64,000 bases of DNA from Calendula officinalis (taxonomy: Eukaryota; Streptophyta; Magnoliopsida; Asterales; Asteraceae), in the NCBI GenBank assembly GCA_963853835.1, contig OY970830.1, positions 30,465,966-30,529,965 on the forward strand. Reading direction: 5' to 3'. Below, piece by piece: positions 45,441 to 57,525 of this stretch. Position 1 is the first letter of the stretch. Every line of letters starts with the position of its first letter. The position numbers and the translations under genes are program-made. A model generated the notes under the pieces. That model was given only the letters and a program-made list of their open reading frames with translations. It ran no database searches and was not told where the DNA came from.

Positions 45441-48400
45441 ACTCAACTCCACTTGAAATAGACTTCGTCCTCGAAGTCATTGCTCGGAAGGAACTCCGGG
45501 TAGTAATCTCGCGTCTCAACTCATACTCGCCAACGACACACGCCCTCAAATGGGGAAAGAAAACAAAATGATAAGGTTAAGAATGAAAAGGAAATTCATC
45601 AGGGTGACCTACGACATGCATACTCAAATGGAAAAGAAGAATAAAAACAATAAGGTTGTGAATAAAAAGAAGCTCTTCATGGTGAATTTATTTAATAGAA
45701 AATGAACTCCAGATCACGCAAGTGCTCATACAATTATCCGCCTCTAGTGGCGCAAAACGATAAGGCTAGAAGAAATAAGGTCAGGATGCTCACTATGGGT
45801 CTCAGTATGCAAAGAAAATGTTGATAATGAGCATAAAATACACCACGATACTCTACTGAAGGCGTCTTCTTGCTCTCGCATCCGGATACAGTTGTTGCAC
45901 TCAGCGATTAACGTCGCGTTGAATCACCGATTCGACTCCACTTGGAAATTTACTATTGATTTGTTGACGATACCAAATGCTCAGCGTAGTACCAGGTCAT
46001 CCAAACCATTTGCACAATCACACTAGGATCTCTCATGACGATAACAAGTTTTTATGGAAATTTTCTTTCCGCACAACTCCATCACATGATCACTTACACT
46101 TTTTAGCAACAGGTAAAAATTTCATTATCGACAATTTTCCACCGAAATGACTCGGAAGGTCCTCTACTCTATGGGTCAACAGTTTGTTAACAGCATAATA
46201 AATAATTTAGCGGTTTACACCATCATCAATTAATATAAAAACCATGCAAATAAATCACAAGGAATATACGTATCACACAGAATTCTCATATACTCAGGTA
46301 TATAACTCCAAAATATGATCTGGAAATATAACTCAGAAGTCCCACTCAGAAATAAACTCAAAACATATCTGAGGAGTATAACTCAAAAATGTATAACTCA
46401 GGAGCAAACTTATAAATTTTAACTCAGAAGCAAACCCAAGACTCTAACTCATTAACAACTCATAAGGTAATAATATTTACAAGTAATAGCATTAGGTATA
46501 AATCACATTTTTACTCGTTCTTATTACTACTCGCGTGTTCCAATTTACCAGTTTATAATACTTGGAATGATATACTCTCTCTCAACCGTGTTACTGGTTC
46601 TCAAAATAACTCTTCTTTAACATTATATTGTTACCTTACTCTATTAGGTTTGCATATTACCTATGTTGATAACCCTTTAAATAGCTCAAATTAACGATCT
46701 TGTCATTTAATTCCCTTTAATAGGTTCTCATTCTATTATATTTAGTGGTTTCTCGATAATAGTTTAATAGATGTTTTCTCATTCATCTAGATTAACGATC
46801 CTTAAATAGACCGTTTCACTGATTTTACACAATTTAAAATGTCTCATGATTATTTTGACCATATATCAACTCATCAATTTCACGTTACCCACTAAAAATT
46901 TCATACTCTTTTTTCTTTAATGATCTCTCATTACTTAATTTACGAATCAATTCAATAATTTACTACTTTCTCATCTTTCAGAAAATCTCGTTAATTCAAT
47001 AAAATCTTCTTGTTTAATTCACTTATTGCATTCCTCATCTAACTATTCTCAATTCAATAATTTAATAATAACAAGGTATCTTATTTGATAACTTTAAATA
47101 ATGAAATATATTACCCAATCCAATAAGTTCAGTTTACTAATTCTTCTTAACCTAACTTAATAATTACTCATAACTAACTATTCTCATTGCTCCGATATAT
47201 TAACTTCCCGTTAATTAAAATTTTTCTCTTTTGACTCATTTTATTAATTTGCTTATGTAACTCGGTTTGTAAATTTCTTATAACTCAAAATTATTCCATA
47301 ATTAATCAAAATAAAATTTTATCATTTAGCTCGTTTTAATAATAACTCATTACCAGCAAATTACCGATCTCATTTTAACTCATTTTCCTCCAAATTTCAT
47401 TGTAGCAGTTTTCTCATATTCGATTCATTAATAAGTTCTCATCACTTTAATTTAATGATTTCTGATTATCACATTTATAACCACCCAAGAATAAGTATAC
47501 TGTCTTATTTTGTATATAATGGTAGTATTACTACTTCCCTTTTGCATTATATTCATTCAACCCAATTAACTTGATTTATTAATTTCTCCAGTAAACCCGA
47601 TCTATCATTTTGTTGTAAACTCTATAATTACCCATAGAATAAATTTAATTATTCTCAACTGCTTGATTTGATAGTTACTCTTATAATTTATTTGATCAAT
47701 TATATGTATCTAGAATTCGCACTTTAAATTCATACCAACAAAATCTCTCTGCATAAGCATCATGCTCATAATATTTATAAATAATAATTAATGATAATTA
47801 TTTCTTGACAATTTTCCTTTTTACCCCTACTCAACTCCACTTGGAGAAAACTCGTCCTCGAGTTTGGAACTAGTATTGTCTACCAAAATAACAAGCAAGT
47901 ATGAAGTCACGCAAACAATTAGGATACACATACTAAATTCACAATAACAAGCATTGGTCCATCGTTCCCTTCAAAATCTCCCCATAACCAACCAAAAGTT
48001 CGGTGTGTACGATAATAGGGGCCCTCTATTACTTTCGACACCTACCTTTGTTTGGTCACAAGTCGATCCCAAAGTTTACAACTTCCCACATAAAAATTCA
48101 CATAAAAATTCACCAACAGATTACACTCAGAAGAAAGATTAGTTTATTTTCAATATATGATAAATACAACTATACACTCAGCTATGGTTACTCGAAACCT
48201 CATAAACATTACTCAGAAATCATGCGTATATTTAGTCTCATACGCGATACTCGGATAACTCAGATTCATAGAAATATTTCCACTTTGTTACTTTCACAAT
48301 ACGAATATCGTTTTATCTTCCACTCTTAGTTATCTCATTTGTCATTTCTCATGAATAACATTTACTCTTTCTCAAAATTTTATCCGATTTAGTGCCGTCT

Positions 48401-49241
48401 CGAGCGACAATTAATATTTTCTAGTTCAACATTCTCGGTTAATTATTCTAATAAGCTTATATAGCTCGTATTAATATTCTCGGTTAACTCGACTTGATTG
48501 CTTCTCATTAACCCACTTTATTAATTCTTGTTAAGCTCGCTTCAATAAATACACTTTTAATATAAATTAAATTTTCTAATAATTTTGATGTAACTATTTC
48601 TCATTTATTTAGACATACACCTATATATCGTTTTATTAAAACTATGCTCAATCCTTTTCCCTTTTAAATTAAATTGATTAATTCTTACAACCCTTTATAA
48701 GTTTTCTCTTTAATACATTCTATAGATTGTTACTCAAATTTGGAATTCCATATTAATGTATCTTTTGGTTGTTTAATCTTGATTCAATATCTTCTCATTA
48801 TGCATACTCATTTTATTATCTCGTAACACACTTATCAAAATTTGGTTCGATATATTCTCGTTTAGTTAAAATGTAATTATTTCCCATTTTATTGACTCAA
48901 TAATCCTTTCTTTTACTCAACTTGGAAATCCTCATAAAAAAAAAATTTCTTAATCAATTTGATCTACTAATCTCTGATTTACTCGCTTAAATGACTCGGC
49001 CTATTAAGTGTTTTCTCCCATATGAAAGATTTTAATATTTTCCCAATACGAAAATTTGATACTCCTCTTTAATATTAATAATTTTCTCATTTCTCATTTA
49101 TTCAAAGCATGTTCCTCATTACGTAGCTCATGGATTTTATATCATAAATTAATATCCCGTTATTACACTTTTGGTTAAAATTTCTCAGAATTCCCTGAAA
49201 TTAAATTATTATTTAATTCCCTGAAATTTCATGGCGTTACA
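45441..49241. other. Non-coding body of the inserted element
   Basis: Strongly AT-rich, with an irregular recurrence of CTCAGAA (46280-46450) and then TTCTCATTNNNTTAATAA-like phrases (46500-49200). No retroviral protein motif was seen on either strand. I also found no Met-tRNA primer site in either orientation. Confidence 0.5.
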
Positions 49242-49246
49242 AGTAT

Positions 49247-50932
49247 GGAATCAGTCAGGCTCGAGCACGCGAGCAGTGGGTCGTCGAGAACGCGAGCAGC
49301 AAAGAAATCGAGCAGAACCCTTGGTCGCGTACGGGAGGAGTATGGTCGAGCGGCGCGAGTCGTGTTCGAGTGGCGCGAGCAGGGCTCGAGTGGCGCGAGT
49401 CGGGTTCGAGCTGACTGAGAAATCCACACCAGACATCGTCGAGCACGCGACGGGTGTCCGGTCGCGCACGCGAGCATCACGGAAAAAGGCAGTCGCGGCT
49501 CGAGCTGGTCTTGGTCGCGTTCGGGGATCGCTGGTGTGCCTTTAAAGACGGGTTTTGAGCATTTGTTGCTCGTTTGGAAACCCTAGCTCTCTACCACAAG
49601 TGTTTATACATATTTTGAGTGGAAAAGGGCATTTGGAGCTGATTTTGGACTCCAAATCACGTGATTCTTCTTCCATTTCTGAAGTTTAAGGTAAATCTTC
49701 ACTCTTTGACCTTGTAGCTTTAGATCTATGGGTTGTGATGTATGGGTTTGAAACCCTAGTTCTTGGGGATATGGTTAATGATGAAATAAATGGTGCATAC
49801 ACTTAATAGATGGTATTGTAACAAGGGAATCAAGTGTATGGTTTGGATTTGTAAGAATCTTATGGGTGATTAAACCTAGGGTTTTGGTAAGTCATCAAAA
49901 TTGGGGGAAATTTGTTAGTAAGTGTTATCTCGAGATATATGGACACATTGGTAGTAGTATGTGATGTAGATCATCTTGTGATCATTGTTTTAGGCTTTCG
50001 GTGACATCTCGGAAAGTCGGTGAAATTGTGAAGCAAAAGATTGGTGTCAAGAATTCGTTTAAAGCATCTTTATTGCTAAGGTGAGTACGTGTGGACTTTA
50101 TTGAGTACATAGCCATGAAAATACTTGTTGTTACATATGTCGAGTCTATTTGATAATTGTGTACAATTTTAGTAAATAGAGTTAGTTGTATATTGTTGAA
50201 TATAGTTAACTAACTTGTTGATGATTAATGTGATAACCAAGGGCTTTGTTTGATATAACCGATGAGTTATAGTAAGGTTGAGACGATGTGATGACGCGGG
50301 GGATCCCCGGTCATGAGGTATGGAATGGGGAGCATTTGGGCGGATCCCCATCGGCCCATTCCATGATAGTAGTCTTGCTAACTGGAAGTAGTCCGGCGAG
50401 TAAGGCGGGTATAGGTAGATTGGGCGATTCCCTCTTGCCTTTACCTTGAAGCTTGTTAATGCGGGGGATCCCCGGTTAATAAGTTAATGTGGTTCTAGTT
50501 GGTTGGGGATGTCCCGACAACTAGATATGATTGCTAGGAAAGCAAGGTATTAGAGTCACAATAGGGTGACTAGATAGATGGATGATTGCTTACATGTTTG
50601 TTTGTTTGTCATTCGGTTATTATTATTAACTTTGGGTCTAAACCCATGTAGCTCACGAGACGTTTTGTCTCACGTACTCCTTGTTTTGTTTTGCTATGTA
50701 CTCAGGTTCGGGATCGAAGGCTTAGGTACGCATGGATAGAGATGCGGGACCTAGATTAGAAGGACACTAGATTGGATTTAGTCTTAGCTTGGTTATGATC
50801 TATTTTGTAACACCTACTTTTATACTCTGATTTCATACCAAGGTTTTTGTAAATCCAAATTGAGGATGTTTTTCTATTTATAAAAATGTTTTATTTTGGC
50901 CAATATGTGGCATTAAAATTTGAGGTGTTACA
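49247..50932 (+). repeat. 3' LTR of the gypsy element, second piece
   Basis: It resumes at the base after the AGTAT duplication and runs to GAGGTGTTACA, followed by the TTGTT target duplication. It corresponds to 36297-37981 of the 5' LTR. Together with 42853-43015 it makes a full 1849 bp LTR. Confidence 0.93.
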
Positions 50933-52403
50933 TTGTTAACTAGTGGTATAATATGTAGTCAATGGTGATGTTTGATGTTAAACCTTGTGTGGTTTCATGA
51001 TTAGGACATTTGTTGAAAGACTTGGAGTTTACAAGTCTTGGGAAATGAAGATTTGGTTCAAGAAGCACAAGAGGATTAAGCTTGACTAAGGTGAGTACAT
51101 GTGACTTTTTAACTGGGTACATAGCAAAAGGATTTTGAAATGTAATGATGTTTATGGAGTCTTTATAAATGTGTTCATAAAGATAGAGATTAGAAAGATA
51201 AGGAAAATGTGTTTAATATGCTATTAAGTTATAGACTGTATAATTGACTATTTTGATAAATAAGCATGATTATATAAATTGTTAATGAGTTTTTATTAAT
51301 AAGAAGTATTAATAAAGATAATAATTGAGAGTATATGATATGGAGTTTTATTACTGAATACATTAATAAAACTAATGATGATGATTTTTAAGTAATAAGT
51401 AATTATTAGTAAGATTTTACTAATAAGGGTAATGATTGAATTGCTAAGAGAATAAGTATAAAGTGACTAGTAAGAGATAAGTATTCTAGTCAAAGTAAAG
51501 CTATAGTAATATGATTTTTGATAAATGATAATATGTATTGTTTATTAAAGGACTTGGTAAAGTCAATATTGAAAATGATTAAGTAATGAGAATGATGAGA
51601 TAATTAGAATATGTGTATTCTAATTAAAGATGAATGCAGATGAATGCAGATGAGGCTCATATGTGATGAAAAAGATATCCGGAATAAGACCGCCCAGAAA
51701 TGGGGGAGCATGAGACGTCTACTTGGGGTGGTACCTCCCTGCGCAAAGAGTAGAATGTTAAGTTTACGACACCCAGTGTTGGGTGAGCATGACGACCCGG
51801 AAACGGGGAGAGCTTATGAATCTTGGTAAGATGGGGGTTCCCAATTACCTTGATAGCTTACCTATGACATCCCATATCGGGAGAGTTGGCTTCGGAGAGG
51901 TCCGTTGCAAATGTGATAAAGAAATGTGTGAGCTTGTAGATAGCTTACAATATGTGATTAAATGATGAATAAGCTTATGGTAAGCTTATTAGTTTATACG
52001 ATTAAATAAATAGAAGTTGATATACGAGTTAATAAAGTTGATAAAGATAAGAATTTATAATGTTATAAATATTGTTTATAATTTTATTGAGAATGGGTCG
52101 AAAACCCCATGTATCTCACGAGATTATTTTATCTCACGTACTACTTTGTTTTTGTGGCTATGTACTTAGGTTCTGGATCGAAGGAATAGAAGGTCGCGAT
52201 AGAAGTGGCCTAGTGTTGATTAGCTCGGGAGCTCGTAGGTAGATCCCGTTATCCTATGGTTATGATATTGTTTTGTAACACCAGTTTTAAACTCTGATAA
52301 ACTTTTAAATGGTTTTTATTAAATCGTATTTTGGGATATTGAACTTTGTAATTTTTATTTAAAAATATGATTTGAATGATGTTTTAAAAATTAGGGTGTT
52401 ACA
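50933..52403 (+). mobile_element. Older LTR fragment, right piece
   Basis: It starts with TTGTT and continues the older LTR seen at 35770-36128. Shared phrases with the younger LTR include AAGGTGAGTACATGTG, CCATGTATCTCACGAGA and GGCTATGTACTTAGGTTCTG. It ends TTAGGGTGTTACA at 52403. No primer site follows, so this was probably a solo LTR. Confidence 0.75.
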
Positions 52404-53433
52404 AGAAATATATGGGCAGGTATCACCAGTTGTTGGGTAACTTTGGGCGACCAGCTGGCACATCGACCAACTGGTTGTTGTTTCACGGTCAATTTCTTAA
52501 TTGGTGAAAACCGTTTTAACTACCCATAAATTTTCTTGGAACCCTTTGATTTCCTTATAAAGAACAAACGTAATCTTTTGTTGGGATATGAACTTTTCGT
52601 ACTTTTTAACACACGAGTCAAATAGGAATTTATGCTTCATTTCTAATTTTATTTTTATTGATTATTCCAATAGTTATAATTTCGTGATATACAGAAATAT
52701 GTCAAAATATATAACTCGAAAGGTGACATTCACGATTGTTGTTAACAATCCAAGATTAAAATGACAACAATATTACCCCAACATTGGCTAGTGCCTCTTT
52801 TTGTCTTTTGCATCAATCCATCATTTTGTCAAAGCAATGTGTTCATCTCTAGTCCAATATTGTTCCTTTACTTTAAATCGATTGTCTTCCTTTTTCAGAA
52901 TAATAAAGGAGAAGATTTGTAGGTGTATTGAGTTATGTTAAAATTAGATTTTTTGAAAATAATAGTAACTTGTAATTTTTTACTCGTACGTTTTATCTAA
53001 TTTTTGAATATAAAAATTTACCTTTTAATCCTCGATTGTCATAACCGGAAGAAAAAGAAAAGAAAATGAAAAAAGTCCGTTTCAAACAGAAAAATACTTT
53101 ATCATAGCAAAGGAACAAAATATGTTAGACAATGGATAAGATCACTACAATAGCGACCTTTTTATAACGCATACTGCAAATTCAGAACCGTTCGTTCGAT
53201 ATTAAAATATTAAATTAATTACTCCAATTTCTGTAATTTGTGTATAAAAAAATCTAAAAATTAGATGCAAACAAAACACAGAAAGCAATTAAAATTAGCA
53301 ACGAATGGAATAGATCAAAACTCGAAATCGTATTAACATTCATAGAAATAACTCGATTAATAGAGTTTCTGATCATAATTCGTATATCTACACCTAAAAA
53401 ACCATACAAAAAACAAACCTTACATTATCACTA
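52404..53433. other. Intergenic DNA downstream of the RING gene
   Basis: AT-rich. The stretch 53200-53433 probably includes the 3' UTR of the minus-strand RING-H2 gene. No transposon ends or frames were recognised. Confidence 0.4.
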
Positions 53434-53829
53434 TTAAAAACTCTTACACGCCGCCGGAGAAAGTCCGGCGAACACCGGAGCTAAACAAAACGGACAATAA
53501 GTCTGTTTCCCGTGAAGCAATTTTCCGACACAATCGGAATGAAATGCGTGACCACACCGACTGAGCTGACAAAGCACATCATCCTTATCATAATCGCCGG
53601 AACAAATGAAACACATCCGATCAACAGATCTGTGGTGGTGATTCAGTAAATCTTCGTATCGAATAATCGGTAGATCAACTAGACATACATCTTCTTCATG
53701 GAATCGAGGATTAATTCCACCGCAACCTAATACGTATGAGATGGAATCTTTGATTAAATTGAGCAAATCGGATTTGATTCGGAATATTGGAAAGAGTAGG
53801 CAGATGTAGAAGATGATGTCGATCAACAT
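53434..53829 (-). CDS. RING-H2 finger protein, probable E3 ubiquitin ligase, 131 aa
   Basis: A single uninterrupted exon. Residues 1-16 are hydrophobic (LIDIIFYICLLFPIF) and may be a membrane anchor or signal segment. The C-terminal half holds a C3H2C3 RING: C73, C76, C92, H94, H97, C100, C112, C115. That spacing is complete, so both zinc sites should form. RING-H2 proteins of this size in plants (RHA, BRH1 and ATL-like groups) transfer ubiquitin from an E2 enzyme to targets; which group this belongs to I cannot say. The start is the only upstream ATG before a short AT-rich leader. It is the only host gene between 16 and 64 kb and shows no damage. Confidence 0.9.
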   Translation of the reverse strand: MLIDIIFYICLLFPIFRIKSDLLNLIKDSISYVLGCGGINPRFHEEDVCLVDLPIIRYEDLLNHHHRSVDRMCFICSGDYDKDDVLCQLSRCGHAFHSDCVGKLLHGKQTYCPFCLAPVFAGLSPAACKSF

Positions 53830-53889
53830 TTTTTAGCTCAAAACTGAGAGATTGTGAAATTGTTGTAGGATGAAATGAAACGAAATATT

Positions 53890-53906
53890 TGGGGCTTTAT
53901 TATAGG
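53890..53906 (-). promoter_or_regulatory. Candidate TATA box of the RING-H2 gene
   Basis: On the minus strand CTATAATAAAG lies about 65 bases before the start codon, with a pyrimidine/AC-rich leader between. The distance implies a short 5' UTR of 30-40 bases. Composition-based call only. Confidence 0.45.
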
Positions 53907-54261
53907 GGGAGTTTGGTGCACCGGTAGTGACGTGGCTGGTTATGATTGGGACTCGTTAGTGACGTGGCGGGTTATGATCGGGACTCGTTAGTGAAGTGGC
54001 AGGTTATGACTTGGACGTTAGGATTATTCTAGAGCACATAGTATGTTCCAATGTTTAAAATCTCAGATTTTAAATTGGACCGATCCATGTCTAAAAAATT
54101 ATTCAACCAATTAGATTAGTTGAAATATTCGGTTGAACCTGATTATATAAAAAAGCTTAAAAGAAGTACAAAACAATCTTATAACAAACATAAAAAAATT
54201 CCAAACATTATTTCTCAACAAAATTAAACAAATGTGAGTTTCATATATATCAAATATTATA

Positions 54262-54533
54262 CTTCCTCTGTATCAAAATAAGTAACACACTTTTCATTTT
54301 GGGGTGTTTCAAAACAAGTGACATACTTTAAAACTTTCATTATTTGGTAAAAATAGTGGGACCCATACCCACTAATTATCCATTTTAATAAAGTGAAGTA
54401 TCATTTTATTCAAGAAAAGTGAGACCCATCATCCACTAACTATGTTCTTTAATCTATTTTAATATCTACTTTATTTTTGTACCTCAAAAAACGTGCTAGT
54501 CAATTTCTGTCACTTATTTTGATACGGAGGAAG
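54262..54533. mobile_element. Stowaway MITE, 272 bp
   Basis: The ends CTTCCTCTGTATCAAAATAA and, in reverse complement on the right, CTTCCTCCGTATCAAAATAA match over about 25 bases. TA flanks both sides (54260-54261, 54534-54535), the Tc1/mariner target. It lies about 430 bp upstream of the RING-H2 start codon. Confidence 0.85.
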
Positions 54534-54535
54534 TA

Positions 54536-56335
54536 GTAAACTTTTAACAATAAACCAAAAAATTGATGTTTAAAACTTCAATACTTAAATCAACTTCTTA
54601 TAAAGCTAATTAGCTTATGGAAATATCTTATTGTTTGTAATTTATTTTGATGTGCTGTTCGAATTAACAAAGATAATGATTCACTGTTCGACCTAACATA
54701 CCAAAAGAGAACACGGCAAAAGTACCCGCTTATCTCATTTTTACATAGTACTGTTCGAACTAACATATATTCAGTGGCATTGCATAATTTCATTTTTACA
54801 TAGATATAAACTAACAAGTTTCTCACGTTACCTATAACATCTATTACAACTAAATTTTCTCCAATATAATAGAAAAACTATTAACTCATCTATTTTCCCA
54901 TAAAACTAAATATCTTATATTAGTCTAAGAATATTTATTGGCTCAAGATTTATAAAAGCTAGATAAGGGGTAATTTGTTAATCAAGCCTGATATCAGGCC
55001 CAAAAGTTGAGTACTCGTCAGGTGAAAAGGCGTGGTTCAACCCGAGTTTGACATAAACCGGGCAGTTGAATCCGGTTCATAACTTGGGTATTGGCTCGTC
55101 TCGTCCAGTCCGGCAGAAACACGATTTCGGTCCGACCCGATCCGGCAGCCGGTCTGACCCGGTCACGAAAACATGTGTATGGTCACCCTTTTAAAGTAAT
55201 GTAAATGATTTTTTTACCTCTTTTAAATGGTTTTAACACTAATCTCAAAATTATTCTTCTTGGTTTAATATTGTTATAACATCCCTTTAGAACCTACAAA
55301 AATACTCCCAACCAATCACAATTTTCAAAATAAAAAAAGGAAAAGCTCTTTGGCGTACCGCCATGCCCTTGGCGAAATGCCCTTTGACGGACTACACAGT
55401 GTGGCTAAATGTCCTTTAACGACGTTAAAAGAGGTTTAGCGGGAGTTTGGCGGTGGCATCGTGTGCTCTAAGGTTATATTCATTATTCACGAAGTTTTTT
55501 TTAACTAAAAACTGGTGGTCGATAGCGGTGATGATGGTGGCGGAGGTAGTTGGTGGAGGCGGAATGAATGGAGGAGTGAGTTGTTGATGGCGGAGTGAGC
55601 AGCGGCGGCGCTCGATTGATTCCGATGCAAATGAGTTGGTAGAGGTGTTGGTTAATGGCAGTATTATGCAGAAGGCTGTGAAAGAATTATTAGATAATCA
55701 TGAGCTATTCATATAGTATTATGAGGTGTTTAAATATTCAATTTTTTTTATTTTTATATAACTCTTATAAATTAAAATTATTTTAAGATTGAATTATTAA
55801 TAAATTTGGAGCATTGTAAATGGGGGCCACTAAGGAGCAGTATTGGTGGCTAATAGGTTTCCGTTTTGCATTGTCATTGATGATCGGGACAACAAGATTA
55901 ATCGAACTTAGAGCTTTACATTTATGTGTGGTTGAGAGATGGTTTAAATGTCTTCTTTCAATTATATTACTCGTGGTTGAGACGGTTTCTTAATATTGTA
56001 GGTAAAACATAGCGTATATGATGTGACTAAATTAATAATAAAGACAGGTGCAACCTCGGTTTATAGATACCGCTGTGTATAGAAATACTGTAATTTACGA
56101 GACGTTCTTGAATAGGTGGTGATTTTTACACCACATGTTTTAACTCATGTACCATAACAAATGTTTTAGTAGTTGTCCAGTTTGTAGAAATAGTTATACG
56201 GTGTGATGTAGACATCAAAATTTATAGTATACAAATTAAGTCCCTTCTCGAATGGGTTGAACTATTATTGATAATTCTAGTAGCAGTAATATGTGAAAAG
56301 TAATCAATCAATGATATGTATAAAAATAAAAAGAG
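54536..56335. other. Intergenic, decayed repeats
   Basis: 55000-55190 has CCGGTTC/CCGACCCGATCCGG phrases like a decayed MITE arm. 55205-55470 resembles 19500-19740 (GGTTTTAACA, TTATAACATCC, AACCAATCA in the same order), a dispersed repeat. A G-rich segment at 55510-55620 (GGTGGCGGAGG type) has no open gene. Confidence 0.45.
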
Positions 56336-56510
56336 TTTTGTTAATGACAGTCGCTGTCATTAAGAGGTGGTTACGTGCATAAATCGTTTGTACTTTTAGT
56401 AGTGTGGGTTGATTCCTAAAATGTAGGGGGAGATTATTAATTATCGTACAAATTTTTGATACGTGTTTTGACGTCTTAGTGACAGCTCCTATGACTGTCA
56501 TTATCATTTT
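56336..56510. mobile_element. Small MITE with AATGACAG..CTGTCATT ends
   Basis: The left end, TTAATGACAGTCGCTGTCATTA, and the right end, GTGACAGCTCCTATGACTGTCATTA, are each small palindromes and mirror each other. The interior matches, in reverse, the block at 21747-21850. Target duplication unclear. Confidence 0.55.
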
Positions 56511-56564
56511 CCAAATAAAAATAGGGATTAACTGAAACCAAAAAATTATCCTGATTTAGAATGG

Positions 56565-56725
56565 TTGCACAGGTGTACGTTTGTGGTAAGTGATCTGCCA
56601 CGTTGGCCTATGAAACGGTTCATTTCATTGCCGTCTACTTACTCCGTTATCCATTTTCACGAAGATTCAATCTCATCACGAAGATATAAAATGGTTCAAC
56701 CCTTTCATATATAATCAATGTTGTA
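56565..56725 (+). repeat. Promoter-like duplicated segment, copy C (diverged)
   Basis: It shares GAATGGTTGCA..GTGTACGTTTGTGG, GCCACGTTGG, TTCATTGCCGTCTA and a TATAAAATGG box in the same order as copies A (21984) and B (57290), with many substitutions. Confidence 0.5.
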
Positions 56726-57179
56726 AAAAGCTCTCGCATCCAATCGGTTAATATTCTAAAAAGATGATTAAATTGGTCATATTAGATTAACCGGTCATTG
56801 AACCCGATGATAATATAATACTATTAAATATTTATGATCCTGTAATTATGTAATAATATACAAATGTCAAAAATCTAAAAAGTAAAATACAAAATCTATA
56901 CCAAAAAAGTTGAAAACTTTCTAAAACTTATTTTTCAATTAAGTTCATCATTTTTAGTTATAAAACCTAAATAAAAAAATTGTGTCTATTATTTTGTTTA
57001 ATCTTTTTTAAATCATTTTTTTTTTCGGTTTGACCACCTGGTTCGACTTGATTTTATGATTAACTGAGTGGTTCTGATCGAGCCATAACTATCGAACGTG
57101 CTCGTTTGATCCTATTATATTTTTGTTGTCAGTTCAACTAGACGATTCAACTGAAGTTTTAAAATATTGGAACTAACAC

Positions 57180-57525
57180 CTTAGTACGCAAGAGGCATGC
57201 GGATTGCTACCTGCAATATGATTCCCATTTATCTCTTTTAATTTCATTTTTATATTTAAAGAAAGTTATATTTGGCATGAGTGTGCGTATCCGTCAATAG
57301 AAGTCCAAAAAGCGTCAAACTTTAGAGTGGTTGCAACCACGTGTATATTTGTGGAGTAAAAACTGGCCACGTTGGACGATGACATCATTCACTTCACTGC
57401 CGTCTAATTTCTCCACTTTTACATGAAGGTTCTATAATATGAAAAAACATGACACCTTAATTTATTCGATTAATTGTGTGAAATACTACTCAATTATTAA
57501 AAAACGTGTCTCCAACATATACGAA
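57180..57525 (+). repeat. Promoter-like duplicated segment, copy B
   Basis: The core 57290-57525 is close to copy A at 21984-22212 (TCCGTCAA..AGTCCAAAAA, GCAACCACGTGTAT, GGCCACGTTGGACGATGACA, then TTAATTTATTCGATTAATTG). Similarity extends further left to about 57180 (GGATTGCTACC). The TATA-like position here reads TATAATATG. No gene follows. Confidence 0.6.

Larger units (their letters stand above)
43016..49241 (-). mobile_element. 6.2 kb LTR-type insertion in the gypsy 3' LTR, non-coding
   Basis: Boundaries are exact: AGTAT precedes TGTAACACCCTAAAATTT and follows CATGGCGTTACA (duplication at 43011-43015 and 49242-49246). Segment 43016-45440 looks like one full LTR read on the minus strand (TGTAACGCCCTGAAATTTCA ... 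GGTGTTACA). The adjoining 45441-45475 in reverse reads like the 3' end of a gypsy pol plus purine tract (GAGGACGAAGT..AAGTGGAGTTGAG). A related phrase occurs at 47829-47865. No protein domain or frame above about 110 codons is present in 45441-49241. Only about 45 bases at the right end match the end of the left LTR. It is a defective or LARD-like non-autonomous element with a rearranged 5' half. Confidence 0.75.
36129..50932 (+). mobile_element. Ty3/gypsy LTR retrotransposon, almost complete, split by a later insertion
   Basis: It has two near-identical LTRs (36129-37981, and 42853-43015 plus 49247-50932), a Met-tRNA primer site, one gag-pol frame, a purine-rich tract and a 5 bp target duplication TTGTT (36124-36128 and 50933-50937). 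The domain order protease, reverse transcriptase, RNase H, integrase defines Ty3/gypsy. The C-terminal RNKEIELVLVKWKH..LTWE segment is chromodomain-like, so a chromovirus of the Tekay/Del type is likely. By eye the LTRs differ at about 17 positions and one 4 bp indel over 1.85 kb, which suggests a fairly recent insertion. Confidence 0.95.

Noticed and set aside
53150..53185. CACTACAATAGCGACC as another CACTA terminus
   Set aside because: No subterminal repeats or partner end nearby; a chance match to a five-base motif.
55500..55700. G-rich segment with repeated GGTGGCGGAGG-like phrases as a glycine-rich gene
   Set aside because: Stops in the relevant frames and no start or splice signals that give a sensible product.
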